A DNA stretch of 64,000 nt from Cryptomeria japonica (Eukaryota; Streptophyta; Pinopsida; Cupressales; Cupressaceae), in contig NC_081406.1 of the NCBI RefSeq assembly GCF_030272615.1, forward strand, positions 145,616,091 through 145,680,090, in the 5' to 3' direction. The notes under the pieces are model-generated. The model saw only the letters and a program-made list of their open reading frames with translations, had not been told where the DNA came from and searched no databases. The stretch's first letter is position 1. Each line of letters begins with the position of its first letter. Below are positions 1-12,313 of this stretch, piece after piece. The position numbers and the translations under genes were made by a program.

Positions 1-2
1 GT

Positions 3-107
3 GGGGGTGTGATGGGTCCTCCACAGAGAGATAGATCAAGTGGTGCGGGGGCTAGTGGGGGAGCAGGTGGTGATGGTGGTCCAACATCTAGTCAGAGTGG
101 TGTTTGA
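3..107 (+). CDS. 3' end of a Gly/Ser-rich ORF, antisense to Gypsy-1
   Basis: An open frame enters from the left edge and ends at a TGA at 105-107. The 34 visible codons are rich in Gly, Ser, Pro, Asp and Gln, with Gly-Gly and Asp-Gly-Gly runs. It is opposite in direction to Gypsy-1 and lies in its tail beyond integrase. Several Tat-lineage elements carry an antisense ORF at this place, which makes that a reasonable guess, but the piece is too short to show homology. It could also be chance or the tail of an unrelated gene. Confidence 0.3.
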   Translation, partial: GGVMGPPQRDRSSGAGASGGAGGDGGPTSSQSGV

Positions 108-1340
108 GAGAGCATTTTGTATGCATTTACATTGTCATTTTGGACTGTGTCTTGGTAGCCGATATTTTGGACTTCATTGTACTCTGATACATGTATATTT
201 TTGGTGATATGATATGATATATGAGGAGATCCCATATTTTTGTGTTGATATGCATTTTGATGATATGGATTTTATGCAGGATGATGATCTTATGATTTAT
301 GCTTAGATGTATACTTGTACTTGCTATATGTATGCATTGATTAGATGATTTCTATATGCATGTTGTATGATGATTTATTCCTACATGATGTCCATATCCA
401 TGTTTTATGAATGTAATGCTAATATATAGATGCAGGTTTATATGTGTGTGCATGATGTGTTGGTGAAATGCTTTATGTATGTAATGTCATGATGATGATG
501 TATGCATAATGAAATGATGCTTATGATTATATAGACAGTATCGTGTACTTTATGTTGATGTGATGATGAGATAATGATATGCAATGATGTTTATATTTGA
601 AAATGTAATGCTTGATTTATGTAAATGCATCTAGATGAATGCAATATGGATAATTTCTAAATGAATGCATATGTGCAATGTATGAACTAATGTTGAGATA
701 AATGGTTTTGTTATGATTCTAAATGTTGATGAAATATAGCTAAGTGAAAATGGTAATGTAATGATAATGCAACTCATGGGTAACAAATAACTGCACCTTA
801 ATGCAATTAAAAGGATAATGAATGCTTTGTAATGACTCCTAAATGAAATGAAATAAATGAATATAAGAATATACTAAATGGATAAATGAATGTACTTAAC
901 TAATGGATAGATAAATAAATGTATGCAACTATGGAAATCTAAATAAATGCATGGTACACAATTGTTTTTAAATGATGATAAATGATGATCGGTAACTGAC
1001 ACTAAATGAATGCATAGTAATGGTTAATAATGATAGTAAATGCAAATAAGGACAATTTTATCATCTAAATGTCATGATTTATGCAATGATGAAATGATAT
1101 AATGAGACTAATGTAGGTGAAAGAGAAAGAACTATATATATTTAAATGCAACTAAATGATATTAAATGCATGCTAGTGAAGATTTTTAAGAATTTAATAA
1201 AATCTATATGTGAGTAAATGATAATGAGCTCGACTTATGCAAATGCAACTAAACATAATGATGATGTTATTTATGATAATGAATGCAAGGTTGTTGAAAC
1301 TTTTGTATGATGCACTGATGATGTATTAGAGAACTCCATT
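108..1340. repeat. AT-rich tract of degenerate ATG-containing short repeats
   Basis: About 1.2 kb is built from variations of short words such as AATGATGATG, AAATGAATGCA and TAAATGATAATG, with no long open frame on either strand. The word density is far above that of flanking DNA, yet no fixed period is visible by eye. It lies in the region between integrase and the 3' LTR of Gypsy-1. Hypervariable tandem repeats in the 3' UTR are known in Tat/Ogre elements, so this may be a decayed example. Confidence 0.5.
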
Positions 1341-2799
1341 GTGATTATATCCAAGACCAACTCAATTTCACATAACCGCTCATATTAACTTGTTCACACT
1401 TGCATACAAAACCATGCATATGAATAATGACCGAGTAAACGGATGGGTGATATGCAATGGAATGCATTATAAATAGATGAGATGGAATGATAATCCATAG
1501 TGCTTTATTTTCATCATTGAGCATAGTAATATCAAACTTGGATGAGGCAGTAGGAACCAAGGATGGAGCATTGTACCTGCACACAAACAACATAAATAAA
1601 GAATAAAGAATAAAGAATATGGACCCTCCATAATGGTTCATGCTCATATGGTCAAGGTATACACTATAGTTAGCAAGTCATAGTGATCCATGATTGTATT
1701 TTGCATATGATCATGTAGCTTAGTGAGCTTCCCACATAGACACCATTAGTACATGCCCCAGAATCTCATCGGAATAATTCGCAGAAGATATAGAAACAAT
1801 GCTTAGGAACCATCCTGACCACTCTAATCACTTGTGGATATCCCGGAGTAGCATAGGAACTTGATATAAATGAATAAATAACCTACAAACCAACCAAGTA
1901 CTTGATAGCTTTAAACAAAATTTTCTTGTCAAAGAAAATGTTATCTTGTCTTTGTTTTGGTAAGGAAGGATGCATCCTTTGTTTAAGATAGTTGGTGTGT
2001 TGATATTGATTGTTTGGTTGATGTTTGAGTATTTCAAAATATTTATTTGGTATCTTCTTGGACTCGTATGTACAAAGCGTTGCCATGTTTTTGATTTATT
2101 TTTGATGTTTTCTAAAGTTTTTGGATTTTGATTGGTTTCCAATGTTTTTGGTATTTTGCGAGACAATTTTGAATGTTTTTGGATTTTGTGAGATAGTGTT
2201 GAATGAAGAACTTAATGAATCACAAGTAATGCAAAATCCACTTCCATCAATAGGATAAGGGCATTGCCCCCAATTTTAGACAAGACTATGAAAAAGCAGG
2301 ATGCAAGATGCATGGAATACTATCCTTGATTGCAGATCAATAACAAGCCATGGTTTGGATGAATGGATGCATGGATGCAATTAATGTGATCACAACAAAC
2401 TTGAAAGATAATGGAGCCATAGCCCTTATGAGTGGCGCCTATTTGCCAGGTTTTCACCATCGCACTTACCCAAGGTGCCACCGGAGTGGTTGTTCACCGT
2501 TTGGATGCATGATTTTTTTTTTTTTTTTACTATTTTGATGTTTTTGTATTTTCTTCAAGACATTTTTCTGAATGTTTTTGGTGTTCTTCTAGTATGTAGG
2601 GGATCCTGATGCTCTATGCATCATATGTATAAAACCTTTTGAGGTGCATTTTGTTGATCGGATCTGCTAGCAGTTCTCCTTCTTAAGTAGCCAACTGATA
2701 TGCCCCGGACCCAAAGACAATAGTGATAACATATGGACCCAACTAGTTTGATTCAAACTTTCCCTGATGTTCTTTATTTGGTTGATTGCTATGATTCTC
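1341..2799 (-). other. 3' non-coding tail of Gypsy-1
   Basis: No convincing gene is present. Two features stand out. A polypurine run on the minus strand at 2264-2278 (CCCCCAATTTT on the plus strand) resembles an internal plus-strand priming tract. At 2090-2205 and again near 2565 there is a loose repetition of AATGTTTTTGGATTTTG. A T13 run lies at 2513-2528. Short open frames at 1345-1647 and 1828-2166 have no recognisable content and are taken as chance. Confidence 0.5.
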
Positions 2800-3911
2800 T
2801 CAAAGAACAAGATCACCTACCTCAAATGTGCAAGGTCTAACTCGATGATTATAGCTTCTTCTCATGCGCTCCTGATAGGCTTCGAGGTGGTTGTATGTAG
2901 CTTGTCGTTTCTCATCAAGTAGCTCTAAGTCTTGGAGACATGATACTCTGTATGCTTCATCATCTATCAGATTATGCAAGGAAACCCGTAGTGATGGTAT
3001 CTCAACCTCAATAGGTAAGATAGCTTCTACTGCATAGACCAGTGAGTAGGGAGTTGCGCCTGTAGGGGTTCGAATACTAGTTCGATATGCCCATAATGAT
3101 GGATTCAATTGAACATGCCAATCATGACCAACATCATTAACTATTTTCTTAAGGATTCTCAATATGTTCTTGTTTGATGCTTCGGCCTGACCATTTCCTT
3201 GTGGGTAATAGGGAGTGGAAAAGCGGTGTTAGATGTGAAACTTCTCACAGAGCTCATGAACATCCTGATTTTTGAAAGGAAGAGCATTATCTGTGATGAT
3301 GAACATGGGTACACCATACCGGTAGATGATGTAATTGAGGATGAATGAGGCGATCTACTTGCTGGTGACTTGGGTAAGTGGATCAGCTTCGATCCACTTT
3401 GTGAAGTATTCGGTGGCGGTAATGATGAACTTGTGACCGTTGGATGAAGATGGATGGATTTTACCCACAAGGTCAAGTCCCCATTGACAAAAGGGCCATG
3501 GTGTTGTGATTGGTTGAAATTCCTACGTGGGTGCATGTATCAGGTCTCTGTGAACTTGGCATTTCTTGCATTTTTGACAAAGTAGTAGGAGTCTTTTTCC
3601 ATGGATGGCCAATAGTATCCAGTGCACATGAGTTTCTTGGCTAGTGATAGACCGCTTGCATGAGTTCCACAAATTCATTCATGTACCTCTTCCAAGGCCT
3701 TTGTTATCTCATCTTGTTCCAAACATCGAAGGAGAGTACCATCAAGACTACGTCGGTATAGGGTTTCAACAATAATGGTATATCGAGTAGTTTGGCGAAT
3801 GAAGGTTTTACGTTGGTTATTCGATTGATTAGGAGGAAGTGTGTGATTGCGGAGGTAGGTGTAGAACTCACCATACCATGGGGATTCAAAACTGACAAGG
3901 TGACATATCAT
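2800..3911 (-). pseudogene. Gypsy-1 integrase, broken
   Basis: Integrase inserts the element cDNA into the nuclear genome. The frame at 3675-3911 holds the N-terminal part preceding the zinc-binding region; a CKKCQ-type cysteine pair lies near 3560. The catalytic core is at about 3180-3530, with GLDLVGKI holding the first Asp and a TDNALPF region for the second. The C-terminal part at 2800-3162 reads cleanly (AYRTSIRTPTGATPYSLVY, then SYNHRVRPCTFEVGDLVL), which is typical of Tat/Athila integrases. Frameshifts near 3160 and in-frame stops separate the blocks. Confidence 0.85.
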
Positions 3912-4522
3912 CTCGGATTCAGGGATATCATAAGATGTTCGACCAAAAACTTGTAGCGTGTTGAATTCTGTGGAAGATCTAGGAGAGATGCAATGGTAGC
4001 CATAGCGTCTGCAACTCCATTTTGATCTCTGGGTATCTGCTCAAAGGTGATAGTAGTATATGATGCTTTTAAATTGTCCACCATTTGCTTGTACGACATG
4101 AGTTTGTCATCCTTGGTCTGATATTCATCTGTTACTTGTTGGATGACCAGTTGGGAGTTCCCATATATCTGTAACTCTTTCAATTTTCATTGTATGGCTA
4201 GTCTGAGTCTTGTGATCATGGCCTCATATTCTGCTATATTGTTTGTGCATGGAAATGTGACCCTGTAAGACTTCAGGATGCTGTCACCTTGAGGTGTAAT
4301 AAACAGAATGCCTGCCCCCGAGCCATGTCTAGTATATGAGCCATCAAAGTATAGTTTCCATGGTTGTGCTGTTGTGATTAGGAATATCTCTTCATCTGGA
4401 AAATTGGAAATGAGAGGATGATCGCCTATGAGTGGTGCATCGACCAACTGATCTGTAATAATTTGGCCCTTGATAGCCTTATGGTCTACATACTCAATGT
4501 CAAATTCGCTTAGAATCATCAC
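3908..4522 (-). pseudogene. Gypsy-1 second (archaeal-type) RNase H
   Basis: RNase H degrades the RNA of the RNA-DNA hybrid during reverse transcription. This is the extra domain found only in Tat/Ogre-lineage elements, placed between the normal RNase H and integrase. Read on the minus strand it shows KLYFDGSYTRHGSGAG (first Asp), NNIAEYEAMI (Glu), YGNSQLVIQQ and GVADAMA (last Asp). The usual GDSQLV motif reads GNSQLV, so one catalytic Asp is replaced by Asn. A stop near 4184 divides the domain. Confidence 0.82.
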
Positions 4523-4579
4523 CCATTGGCCAAGCGGCTTGTCAATGTTGCTTTGCTGAGTAAGTACTTTAGTGGATCG

Positions 4580-5000
4580 ATCTTGGTAATGAGCTGTACT
4601 TTATGTGTTAACAAATAGTGCCTCAGCTTAGTAGCTGCCAAGATTACTGCTAGGCAAGCTCACTCAATAGGTGTGTAATTGAGTTCATAGTCGACCAGTG
4701 TGCGAGAGATGTAGTAGACAACACACTCTTTCCCTTCTGCATTGTGTTGAGCCAATAGTACACCCAATGTTGTACTTGTTGCTGATATATAGAGCAATAA
4801 AGGTCTACTCAGATCTGGTGGGAACAACAATGGTGTATTCATGACATAGTCTTTAAGCATATGGAATTCTTGTTGGCATTTGGTATCCCATTGAAAGCAG
4901 ATGTTTTTGTGTAACAGATGTGTAAAAGGATGGCACTTATCTGCCAGTTGTGCAATGAATCTTCAGATGGATTGTAGCTGCCCTTGTAATGTCCTTAGCT
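4580..5000 (-). pseudogene. Gypsy-1 first RNase H (retroviral type)
   Basis: The part directly after the RT carries the usual Gypsy RNase H pattern: LLLYISATSTTLGVLLAQ, then ECVVYYISRTLVDYELNYTP and, after a stop, an ACLAVILAATKLRHYLL segment. The expected first catalytic Asp in the LYISAT stretch appears to be lost. Upstream lies the RT connection region, with FIAQLADKCHPF and FQWDTKCQQEF. Stops at about 4659 and 4960 break the frame. Confidence 0.78.
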
Positions 5001-5790
5001 AACTGATGTTCTTTGGGGGTGACATGTCCATGATTGCTTTGACCTTTGCAGGATCAACCTCAATACCTTTGCTTGAGACAATGTATCCTAGAAGCTTTCC
5101 TAAGGTACTCCAAAGACACATTTCTTTGGGTTGAGTCGAACATGATATTGTTCCAGTCTGTCAAAGATTTTCTCTAATATTTCTAGATGACCTTCTCTTG
5201 TTAGTCATTTTGCCAGTAAGTCATCCACATAATCTTCCATTATGGCATGCATTATGTCATGAAAGATGGTGGTCATTGCTCTTTGATAGGTCACCCCTGA
5301 TTTATTTAGACCAAAAGGCATTACATTCCAGCAGTATGTTGCCCATGGACATGTGAAAGCTGTCTTATGTTGATCCTCTGGTGCGATCTTTATCTGATTG
5401 TACCCTGAAAAACCATCCATGAGTGAAAGCATGACATGTCCTGCTATTAGGTCCACTATTATGTCGATGTTTGGTAGGGGGAAGTCATCCTTAGGACATG
5501 CTTTGTTCAGATCTTTGAAGTCAGTGCAAATATGGATGCCCCCATTTGGTTTGCCGACAGGCTAAATGTTGGATATCCAATCTGCATAATAAATCGGTCT
5601 AATAAAACCAACATCTAGGAGTTTCTTGAGTTCTGCTTTGACGAGTACCGCAATCTGAGGGTGCATCTTGCAAAGATTCTGTTTGATAGGTTTAGCTCCT
5701 TCTGCTATGGTGAGGTGATGCATAACTAAATCGGGATCAAGACCAGACATGTCTGCATATGACCATGCAAAGTTAATCTGGTGCTTCTAG
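5001..5790 (-). pseudogene. Gypsy-1 reverse transcriptase
   Basis: This domain copies element RNA to DNA. On the minus strand one reads KKLLDVGFIRPIYYADWISN, a stop at about 5563, then PVGKPNGGIHICTDFKDLNK (fingers), LMDGFSGYNQIKIAPEDQHK (palm, first Asp), MPFGLNKSGVTYQRAM, and the active-site box MEDYVDDLLAK at about 5208-5240. YVDD is intact. After it, frameshifts break up the thumb. The DGFSGYNQI box is characteristic of Tat/Athila polymerases. Confidence 0.87.
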
Positions 5791-7352
5791 AAGAATTTAA
5801 CAAACTTAGGTTGTTCCTCTGGAGTTAAAAGAGATGCCAGATGTATGTAGTGAGGAGTTTCAAGAGTCCCCACATTGTATTCTTTTGTCTCTTCAATGAG
5901 AATTGTTGATCATTCCTGCTGTGTACTAGAGGGGAGAATGCGAAACCTTTCATCCTTAGGCACCTCAGAGAGGTTTTCACCATTGGATACACTCTTTCTT
6001 TTTACTTTTGTGGGATCAAACAGTGCTACAGTGTGGTTTTCACTGGAAGATCCATGTTTTATTATTATATTTTTGTAGCTAAAAGGTTTGGCATCCGCCC
6101 CAAAGTATGTTGCGCTATTAAGTTTAATGGCGAATCCAACTTTGTGATCCCTACTTGGTATGTTATCTCGTAGTTCCAAAAAGTCAATGATTGCCTCATC
6201 GTTTTGGAAATGGTCAAGACATGGGGGATTAGGTTGGTTCCATTCGATGAGTTCAGGATGGATAATGGGCATTACCTCATCGATTAGGTTAAGTTCATTA
6301 GATGTGTTAGTGAGGGTTAAGATGTTATGGTGAAGGTCGTTGATGGTACTCTCCCTATCAGAATTAGGCGTAGGATGTGATGTAGGGTCTGTGGAAGGTG
6401 TTTCTAGTTCATGAACCCAAGAGGTCTTTATCTATGCTTCTCCATAAATAGGGATGTCTTTGTGAGGTGTAGGGGGTGATGCATCTTCCTCATCTAAAGT
6501 ATTAAGCTGTATCAAATCAAATTCCCACTCATGCGAGTCGGTCTCTGAGTCGCTTTCCAGTATCGGATTACTATACCATATTGGGATGTCCTTTGAGTTA
6601 AACATTGCAGGTGTGATTGATTGATGTACCTTTGTAGACGAAATGATCGGTGCTATAGGAAGAATTATAGGTATCAATGAATCCGATATAGGAAGTGTTG
6701 GTAGTGTTGAATTTGCTGGAGCTGCTAGAATTGCCAGTGTTGTCGATATTGATGGGAATTCTGATATAGTTGCTGCTGCTGAGGGTGCTATTGATGTTAT
6801 TCCTGCTGCAGATGGGGTTACTGGTTTGATTGGCGGGATAACTGGTGTTGTGGATGGTTTGGCTGGGATTTTTAGCCTCAATGGGGTAGTTGTTATGGTT
6901 TTGGTTGCTACTTTTATAGTTAGAGGTGGCCTCTTTGTAATAGGCTGATATAGTGGCTTGCTGGGTTTCCCTTTGAATCTGAGTTTAGGAAGGATCTCCT
7001 TTTGAAAGCCTAAGCTTGTGTTATCTTTGAGCTTCAATTCTGGCTGAAGCGACTCATGTCACCCTTGCTTACAAGGTCCCAAAGCACTTTGACCATCATA
7101 TCCCATTCTTTGCATAATGAGTAGACCTTTTCCATACTGATCTGTCAGAAGTTTAGTTTGTGGAATGTCCGTGGTGATTGGGTCCTTATAGATCCATTAT
7201 GCTAAGTCCTCATCTCTGGTTTCTTCTTCTTGACTCTTTCCAAGGATGAACAGTGTCAAAGTACACGATGGATTGATCAGTGGTGTTTGAAGTAACCGTT
7301 GAGGTTTACCATGAGTTCTAGGAGAAGTAGGCATTTGTCTAACACAAAAGAG
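5791..7352 (-). pseudogene. Gypsy-1 protease-to-RT linker with low-complexity Pro/Ser/Thr/Ile stretch
   Basis: About 1.5 kb of partly open minus-strand frame joins protease and RT. The block 6432-7037 (201 codons) contains a long run rich in Pro, Ser, Thr, Ala and Ile, followed by an acidic part (DSETDSHEWEFD). The block 5910-6272 has no recognised domain. The same DNA read on the plus strand at 6643-6948 is a Gly/Ile/Val-rich open frame, which I regard as a shadow. Long, poorly conserved linkers here occur in Tat elements. No catalytic motif is seen. Confidence 0.6.
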
Positions 7353-7937
7353 TTAGGTCAAATTGTACTCCCTAGGACCTTCCTCTGCTATTTTCATCTT
7401 GAGCTTCTCTTGCTTGGGAATAGTGGTGTTTGAACTGGAAAGAGAGGCTGGACTGATGTACGATGTGAATGAGATGGATTCTCTCTTATTGGGAACGGTA
7501 ATCTCTGGTTGATGACTTATATTGTGACTATATGCAAAGGGGTTTGCATCGCCCAGGATTGTGATTTCTACACCATTATGCGGGAACTTGATACATTGAT
7601 GGTAGGTGGATGGAACGAATTGCATGGCGTGTATCAAAGGTCTTCCTAACAATAAATTATATGGCAGAGGAAGGTCCAGAACTTGACAGATGATGTGCTT
7701 CACCATTGGGCCCACTCGGATTGGTAGTACAACAACTCCTTTGGATGAATGCTCTGCATCATCATAGGCTTTGATTGTTATCTTCTTGTGGGGATCTACT
7801 GATTCAATTGCATATCCCAATGGAGTGACTAATTGTAGTGTACAGATATTCAGGCCTGCTCCATTATCGATCAAGACGCGCTTGATCCTATGTTGGTTGA
7901 TAAATCCTTCAATGTGGAGTGAGGCGTTATGAGGTTG
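7353..7937 (-). pseudogene. Gypsy-1 aspartic protease
   Basis: The retroviral-type aspartic protease releases Gag and Pol products. The minus-strand frame reads RVLIDNGAGLNI near its start: the active site Asp is present in the DNGA form instead of the common DSG or DTG. It continues through ITIKAYDDAEHSSKGVV to the flap and the conserved LLLGRPLIHAM helix motif. The block is open for 174 codons, the longest clean run in the element with gag. It follows gag and precedes the linker. Confidence 0.8.
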
Positions 7938-9860
7938 CTAGAAGGATGCGTTGTCACTTTCAGAGAAAGTGAGACAAGGTGATGACCTTAGATTTCCAAC
8001 CATGGCTTGGAACTGATTTGTATTTAGGTTTGCAGGAACTGACGCCTCTTGGAGAGCTTGATCCAAGATGGTTTTATGAGATGGAGATAGGTGTAATATC
8101 TCTAATATAGATATCAGTGCGGGCATTTGATCTAATTAGTCCATAAGGTTATACTGCTTTGGGATAGATGTGGTGCCTTGTGGAGCTGCTTTTATGGTAA
8201 TCTTGCCATGACGTGTAACAACATTGCAATTGGAACTAGGATTTTTGATGGTAATAATTGCAATTTGTTCACTGGCATCATATAGGTGATTCACAGTGTT
8301 ATTATACATGGCTTGCGTATAATTAGTGGTATCTGTGTTTCTCCTTGAAGTGGAAGGGCCCCTTTGATCTTGTGATGGAAGTGGATTTTTAAACATGAGA
8401 TGATCATTGTTTGTTGTCTTTGGGTCATGTCCTTCGATTTTGATTTCACCTTGGTCAATAAGATCCTTAATAAGATCTTTCAATTTGTGACAATTGCTTG
8501 TCTTATTCCCTTTCCCTTGATGGAAAGGGTAAGGTCACCAGATTTTGAGAAACCAACTGACGTAACACTATTTTGATGGATTCCCCTAAGGGAGTGTATG
8601 TTCATTTTGGTTTAAAATTTTGTTGACGTTGTCTGGGTTCCTCTTGAGGGACATTGCATCCTTGATTTGGAAGAGCAACTGTGTTATTTTTGGGTGGGGG
8701 GTTCTTTCCTGCAAATCGAACCACAGGTTGTGCACTTTTGATAGTTCTTGCATCCACAACCCCGTCGTTTACGACATTTTTGTTTTTGTTCCAGAAGTTA
8801 GGCTTGTCACTATTGAAGCATGGGCGAGGGCCATCCTTTGGCTCATTATATATCTTGATAAGCCCTTTTTTGATGAGAACCCGCTCACATTTTAAACCTT
8901 CGGTGATCATATCATTGAAAGAATCTATGTCTTTTACGTCTAGGTGATATTCCATTTCTTCATTTAAGTTGGAAATAAATATTTCCACTAGTTCTTGTTC
9001 AGGTAACTGAAGAGAACGTCTGCTAGATATTTGACGCCATCGTTGCAGAAAGACTGAAAATAGCTCGCCCGATTTTTGCTTAGTGTTACATAGATCAGCC
9101 ATTGTGATATCACATTCAATACTGTGTGAGTAGTGTGTCGGGAACTTTTGGATGAGTTCTTCAAATGTCCTATTGCCACCGGGTAATCGGGAAAACCATG
9201 ATGTGGTTGTTCCTCCCAAGCTTTGGAGAAAAAATCACATTAGGTATGTGTCCTCGTATGCCACTTCGAGGCAAGCTGAATGGAATTCTCTAACATGATC
9301 ACGAGGATCTCCTTTTCCTCTATTCTTTTCAAACTTGGGTGTTTCAAACCCTCATAGAAAAGGTGGCACATGAAGATTCCTATCAAAGGGATAGGGACAA
9401 ATGTCATTGAGTGAAAAATGATTAGTTTTTACACCACTATGAAGTTGTTGGGCGAGATTTTTGACTTGTTGCCACAACATGTCAATTTCATTTGGTGGAG
9501 GAGGAGGTGGGGGATTACGTTGATGAAGGTTGTATCTAATGTGATCTCAACCCCTTTCATCCTCATTACAACTTTGGCATTCTGATGCTTGCCTTAGTTG
9601 TGCCACATCAAAGTCAAAGGGTAGTTTAGCTCCTTCTTAAGCAAGTCTTAAAAAGTGAGCATCGACATTGCTCCTGAGTATTTCATCAAACAGTTGATTA
9701 AAGAGAGGGTTGTGTTGTGCCCTTTCTATTGCCACAGGAGTAGGAGTACTTGGATTTTCATCATTTACGTTTCTTTCAAGGGCTTCTTAGAATCATTGAT
9801 ATTTTCCTCCTCTTCTTCCTCAATTTCTTGTTGTCTAGACCATGATCTGGTATGAGCCAT
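7938..9860 (-). pseudogene. Gypsy-1 gag
   Basis: Gag forms the particle that packages element RNA. The likely start is the Met at 9858-9860 (MAHTRSWSRQQEI followed by an acidic EEEEEEN run), the first Met after the leader. The capsid-like domain lies at 8602-9219, with RTFEELIQKFPTHYSHS, LFSVFLQRWRQISSR and an LVEIFISNLNEEMEYHL helix, as in the retrotransposon gag family. The C-terminal part at 8136-8483 has KDLIKDLIDQGEI, common in Tat polyproteins. No zinc knuckle is visible. Frameshifts near 9765, 9220, 8600 and 8130 break it. Confidence 0.8.
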
Positions 9861-11879
9861 TTTATTTATAAGATTTTGTTGAAGTTGGGTGAAAATGATG
9901 ATGAGTTGTTGATGAAATGAGAAATTGATGTTTGGTGGGATGCTTTGCATACGAATCCCTAGCACTAAAGGTAGATGTTACCAAAGTTCTTTCTTGAATT
10001 GCTTGTTGTGTTGGATTGACAAAGTTTGGTGTGGTAAGGTGTAGAGAAACCTGAGATGTATTACAGACTCAACTACCTAGTAATGAGAGGATGCACTCAG
10101 AAACTAGTTTTAACCTGTGTAGAAATGCCTCTTAGGATACATTTATCCTAGATGTAGAGACACTCTAAAAGTGATATATTATGTTTGATTTCAAGCTATA
10201 TCGAAAATAGAACTTAGGACAAAAACCTCTTGATGTTTTGAGAGTTGGAATGGATGAGATGCTAGCTTCAATAAAAACTTCATGTTACATAGGGGACAAA
10301 TTCTTCCTCTTCTCTTTCGGGAGTTGGTGGTTCTTCCCGAGCTACGTTATATGTGATACAAATGTCTGGAAAGAAGTCAGGATTGATTTTTCCTCCTTTG
10401 TTCTTGTGATAACTCAAAGTTCAATATTGCATAAAAGCTATGCGGTTTAATGACTCTTGTTCAATTTTGTTTGATTTCCCTTGAAGATAGACGCATGTGA
10501 CGTAGAAAAGATCTATGAGAGACAAAGATTTATCTATTAAGATAGAAGAATTTCCTCTTTTTAATAAAAGCCTTTGAGCTCAATGGCCTTCTCTTCAAGT
10601 TGACATGTTGAGGAAGATTTTTCTTTCTCAAGATATGAAGAATGGTCATATAGTTTGACACTTTTGTTATTTGCACTTTGTTTTGATCTCTTGTTTTTCT
10701 GAAAAATGTTTGTGCTGGATGAATACTTGTTCTGGATTTGGATTTTTATGATGTTTCTTTGACAAGAAAACAAAGCAAGCACACAAACACAAGAATGTTG
10801 CCTCAAAAGGCACAAGTATGGGTCTAGATCAACCCAATCTTTTGAACTTGTATGACCCTTTCCTTCAAATGTATTTTAGGTGTTTTCCAAAGCCTGAAGT
10901 CGGCTCAATTTGCACCGGTCTTGACTCAAAAATGAAAACACTTCAAACACTCTTTATTCCTAAGGTCAAATGGCCAATTGCGATAATTTCAGCCCACATC
11001 TTGATATTTCTTTAACTTTGGTACCGCATACCTTATGAATCCCATCGTGATAGGTAAGGATGTGATATACTAAGTTTTGCATGAGCATAACAAATAGATG
11101 ATCCCTATGATGGGGGAGTCACCACTTTTATCGGGCTACAAGTAACCTTTCAAAAATCTATGTTTCTACTCAATGAAATATGTATGGTGAGTATCTTGGG
11201 AGCAAAACCTTCTATGCTCTTGCATTGAATTTATCACAAATATCCTCAATCAATAGAATGGGTGGGCTACTACTTTAAAGGTGTTTAGTAATTTTTGATG
11301 TTTTTGGACATAAGTTCATTTTGCAGTGACTCACTTAAGAGCCTTGTAACTTGTGGTGGGGCCCATTTGTCCTTTCGGCAAGTTACACTGTAGGAACAAC
11401 TATACCCAAGGCTACAGCTTTCGCTCTCACCTGATTTCTATAGCAGTTTGAAGGATTTACTGTCTGAGGTCATTCCCAAGAGTGATGTGTCTCTTGGTAG
11501 GCCTCTCTTAAAAAGATAAAATTTGAGAGTTACTAACACTTTTCTCTTGCACCTAGGACCACGAAAGCCAAGGGAGAGGATAGTGTGTGTTAGAAGTAGG
11601 ACCACTCGAGAAATTCTTTTGCACAAGTGTGCCAAACAGAAAATACACTTGTTCTCTTTTAACTTGTCATTCCAATGATGTTCTATCTATTTGGAGATGT
11701 TGCTCCAACAACCATGATATTCTTTTTAACTTCAAAGGCAATACGTTGAGTAAATTAGGAAAGTGAAATCCTAGTCAACTTAATGAAAAACACGTATGCA
11801 TGAAGTAAATCATTTTGCAAAATGAGACAAGTTGATTGTTCTTTTTACTTGGACAAAAATTAAAGTCTTGATTGTGAAT

Positions 11880-12180
11880 TTCCTTAAATTTGATGCAAGA
11901 AATGAGATTTGTCTTGTCTTGTTTTAAGCACCAAATAAAAGTGAATCCTAACTTGCAAGAAATAAAGTTTGTTTTGTGAATTTTAGAGCACCAAATGAAG
12001 ATTTGTTTCCTAACTTGCAAGTAAACAAAATTGTGTTGTGATTTTTAGAGCATCAAATGAAGATTTTGATTGATTTTAAGCACCAAAATGGAGTGTTTGA
12101 GTTTTTGTTTTCAACTTGCATGAAAAACAAAAATTTGTTTTGTAAGTTTTAAAAACACCAAACGAAAGTTTTGATCTTAA
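11880..12180. repeat. Four diverged copies of a roughly 62-bp unit
   Basis: Copies begin near 11880, 11946, 12007 and 12110. Each contains a CAACTTGCAAGAAA-like word, then TTTGTTTTGTGA, then TTTTAGAGCACCAAATGAA. Spacing is 66 and 61 bp between the first three; the third copy carries an internal extension of about 40 bp with a second AAGCACCAAAATG word. Copies are clearly diverged, so the array is old. Confidence 0.6.
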
Positions 12181-12313
12181 ATAACAAAAAGGATTAGTTT
12201 TAAAACCTACACATGAAACAAAAAGTTAGTAAAATCTGAACATATGGTGGGCTTCCACAAGCCTAAGAAAAATTATTTTATCGGTTACAAGGCCTATTTT
12301 ACCACATTCTGTT

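Noticed and set aside
6643-6948. 101-codon plus-strand ORF rich in Gly, Ile and Val
   Set aside because: It is the exact antisense of the Pro/Ser/Thr/Ile-rich Gypsy-1 linker; composition alone explains it.
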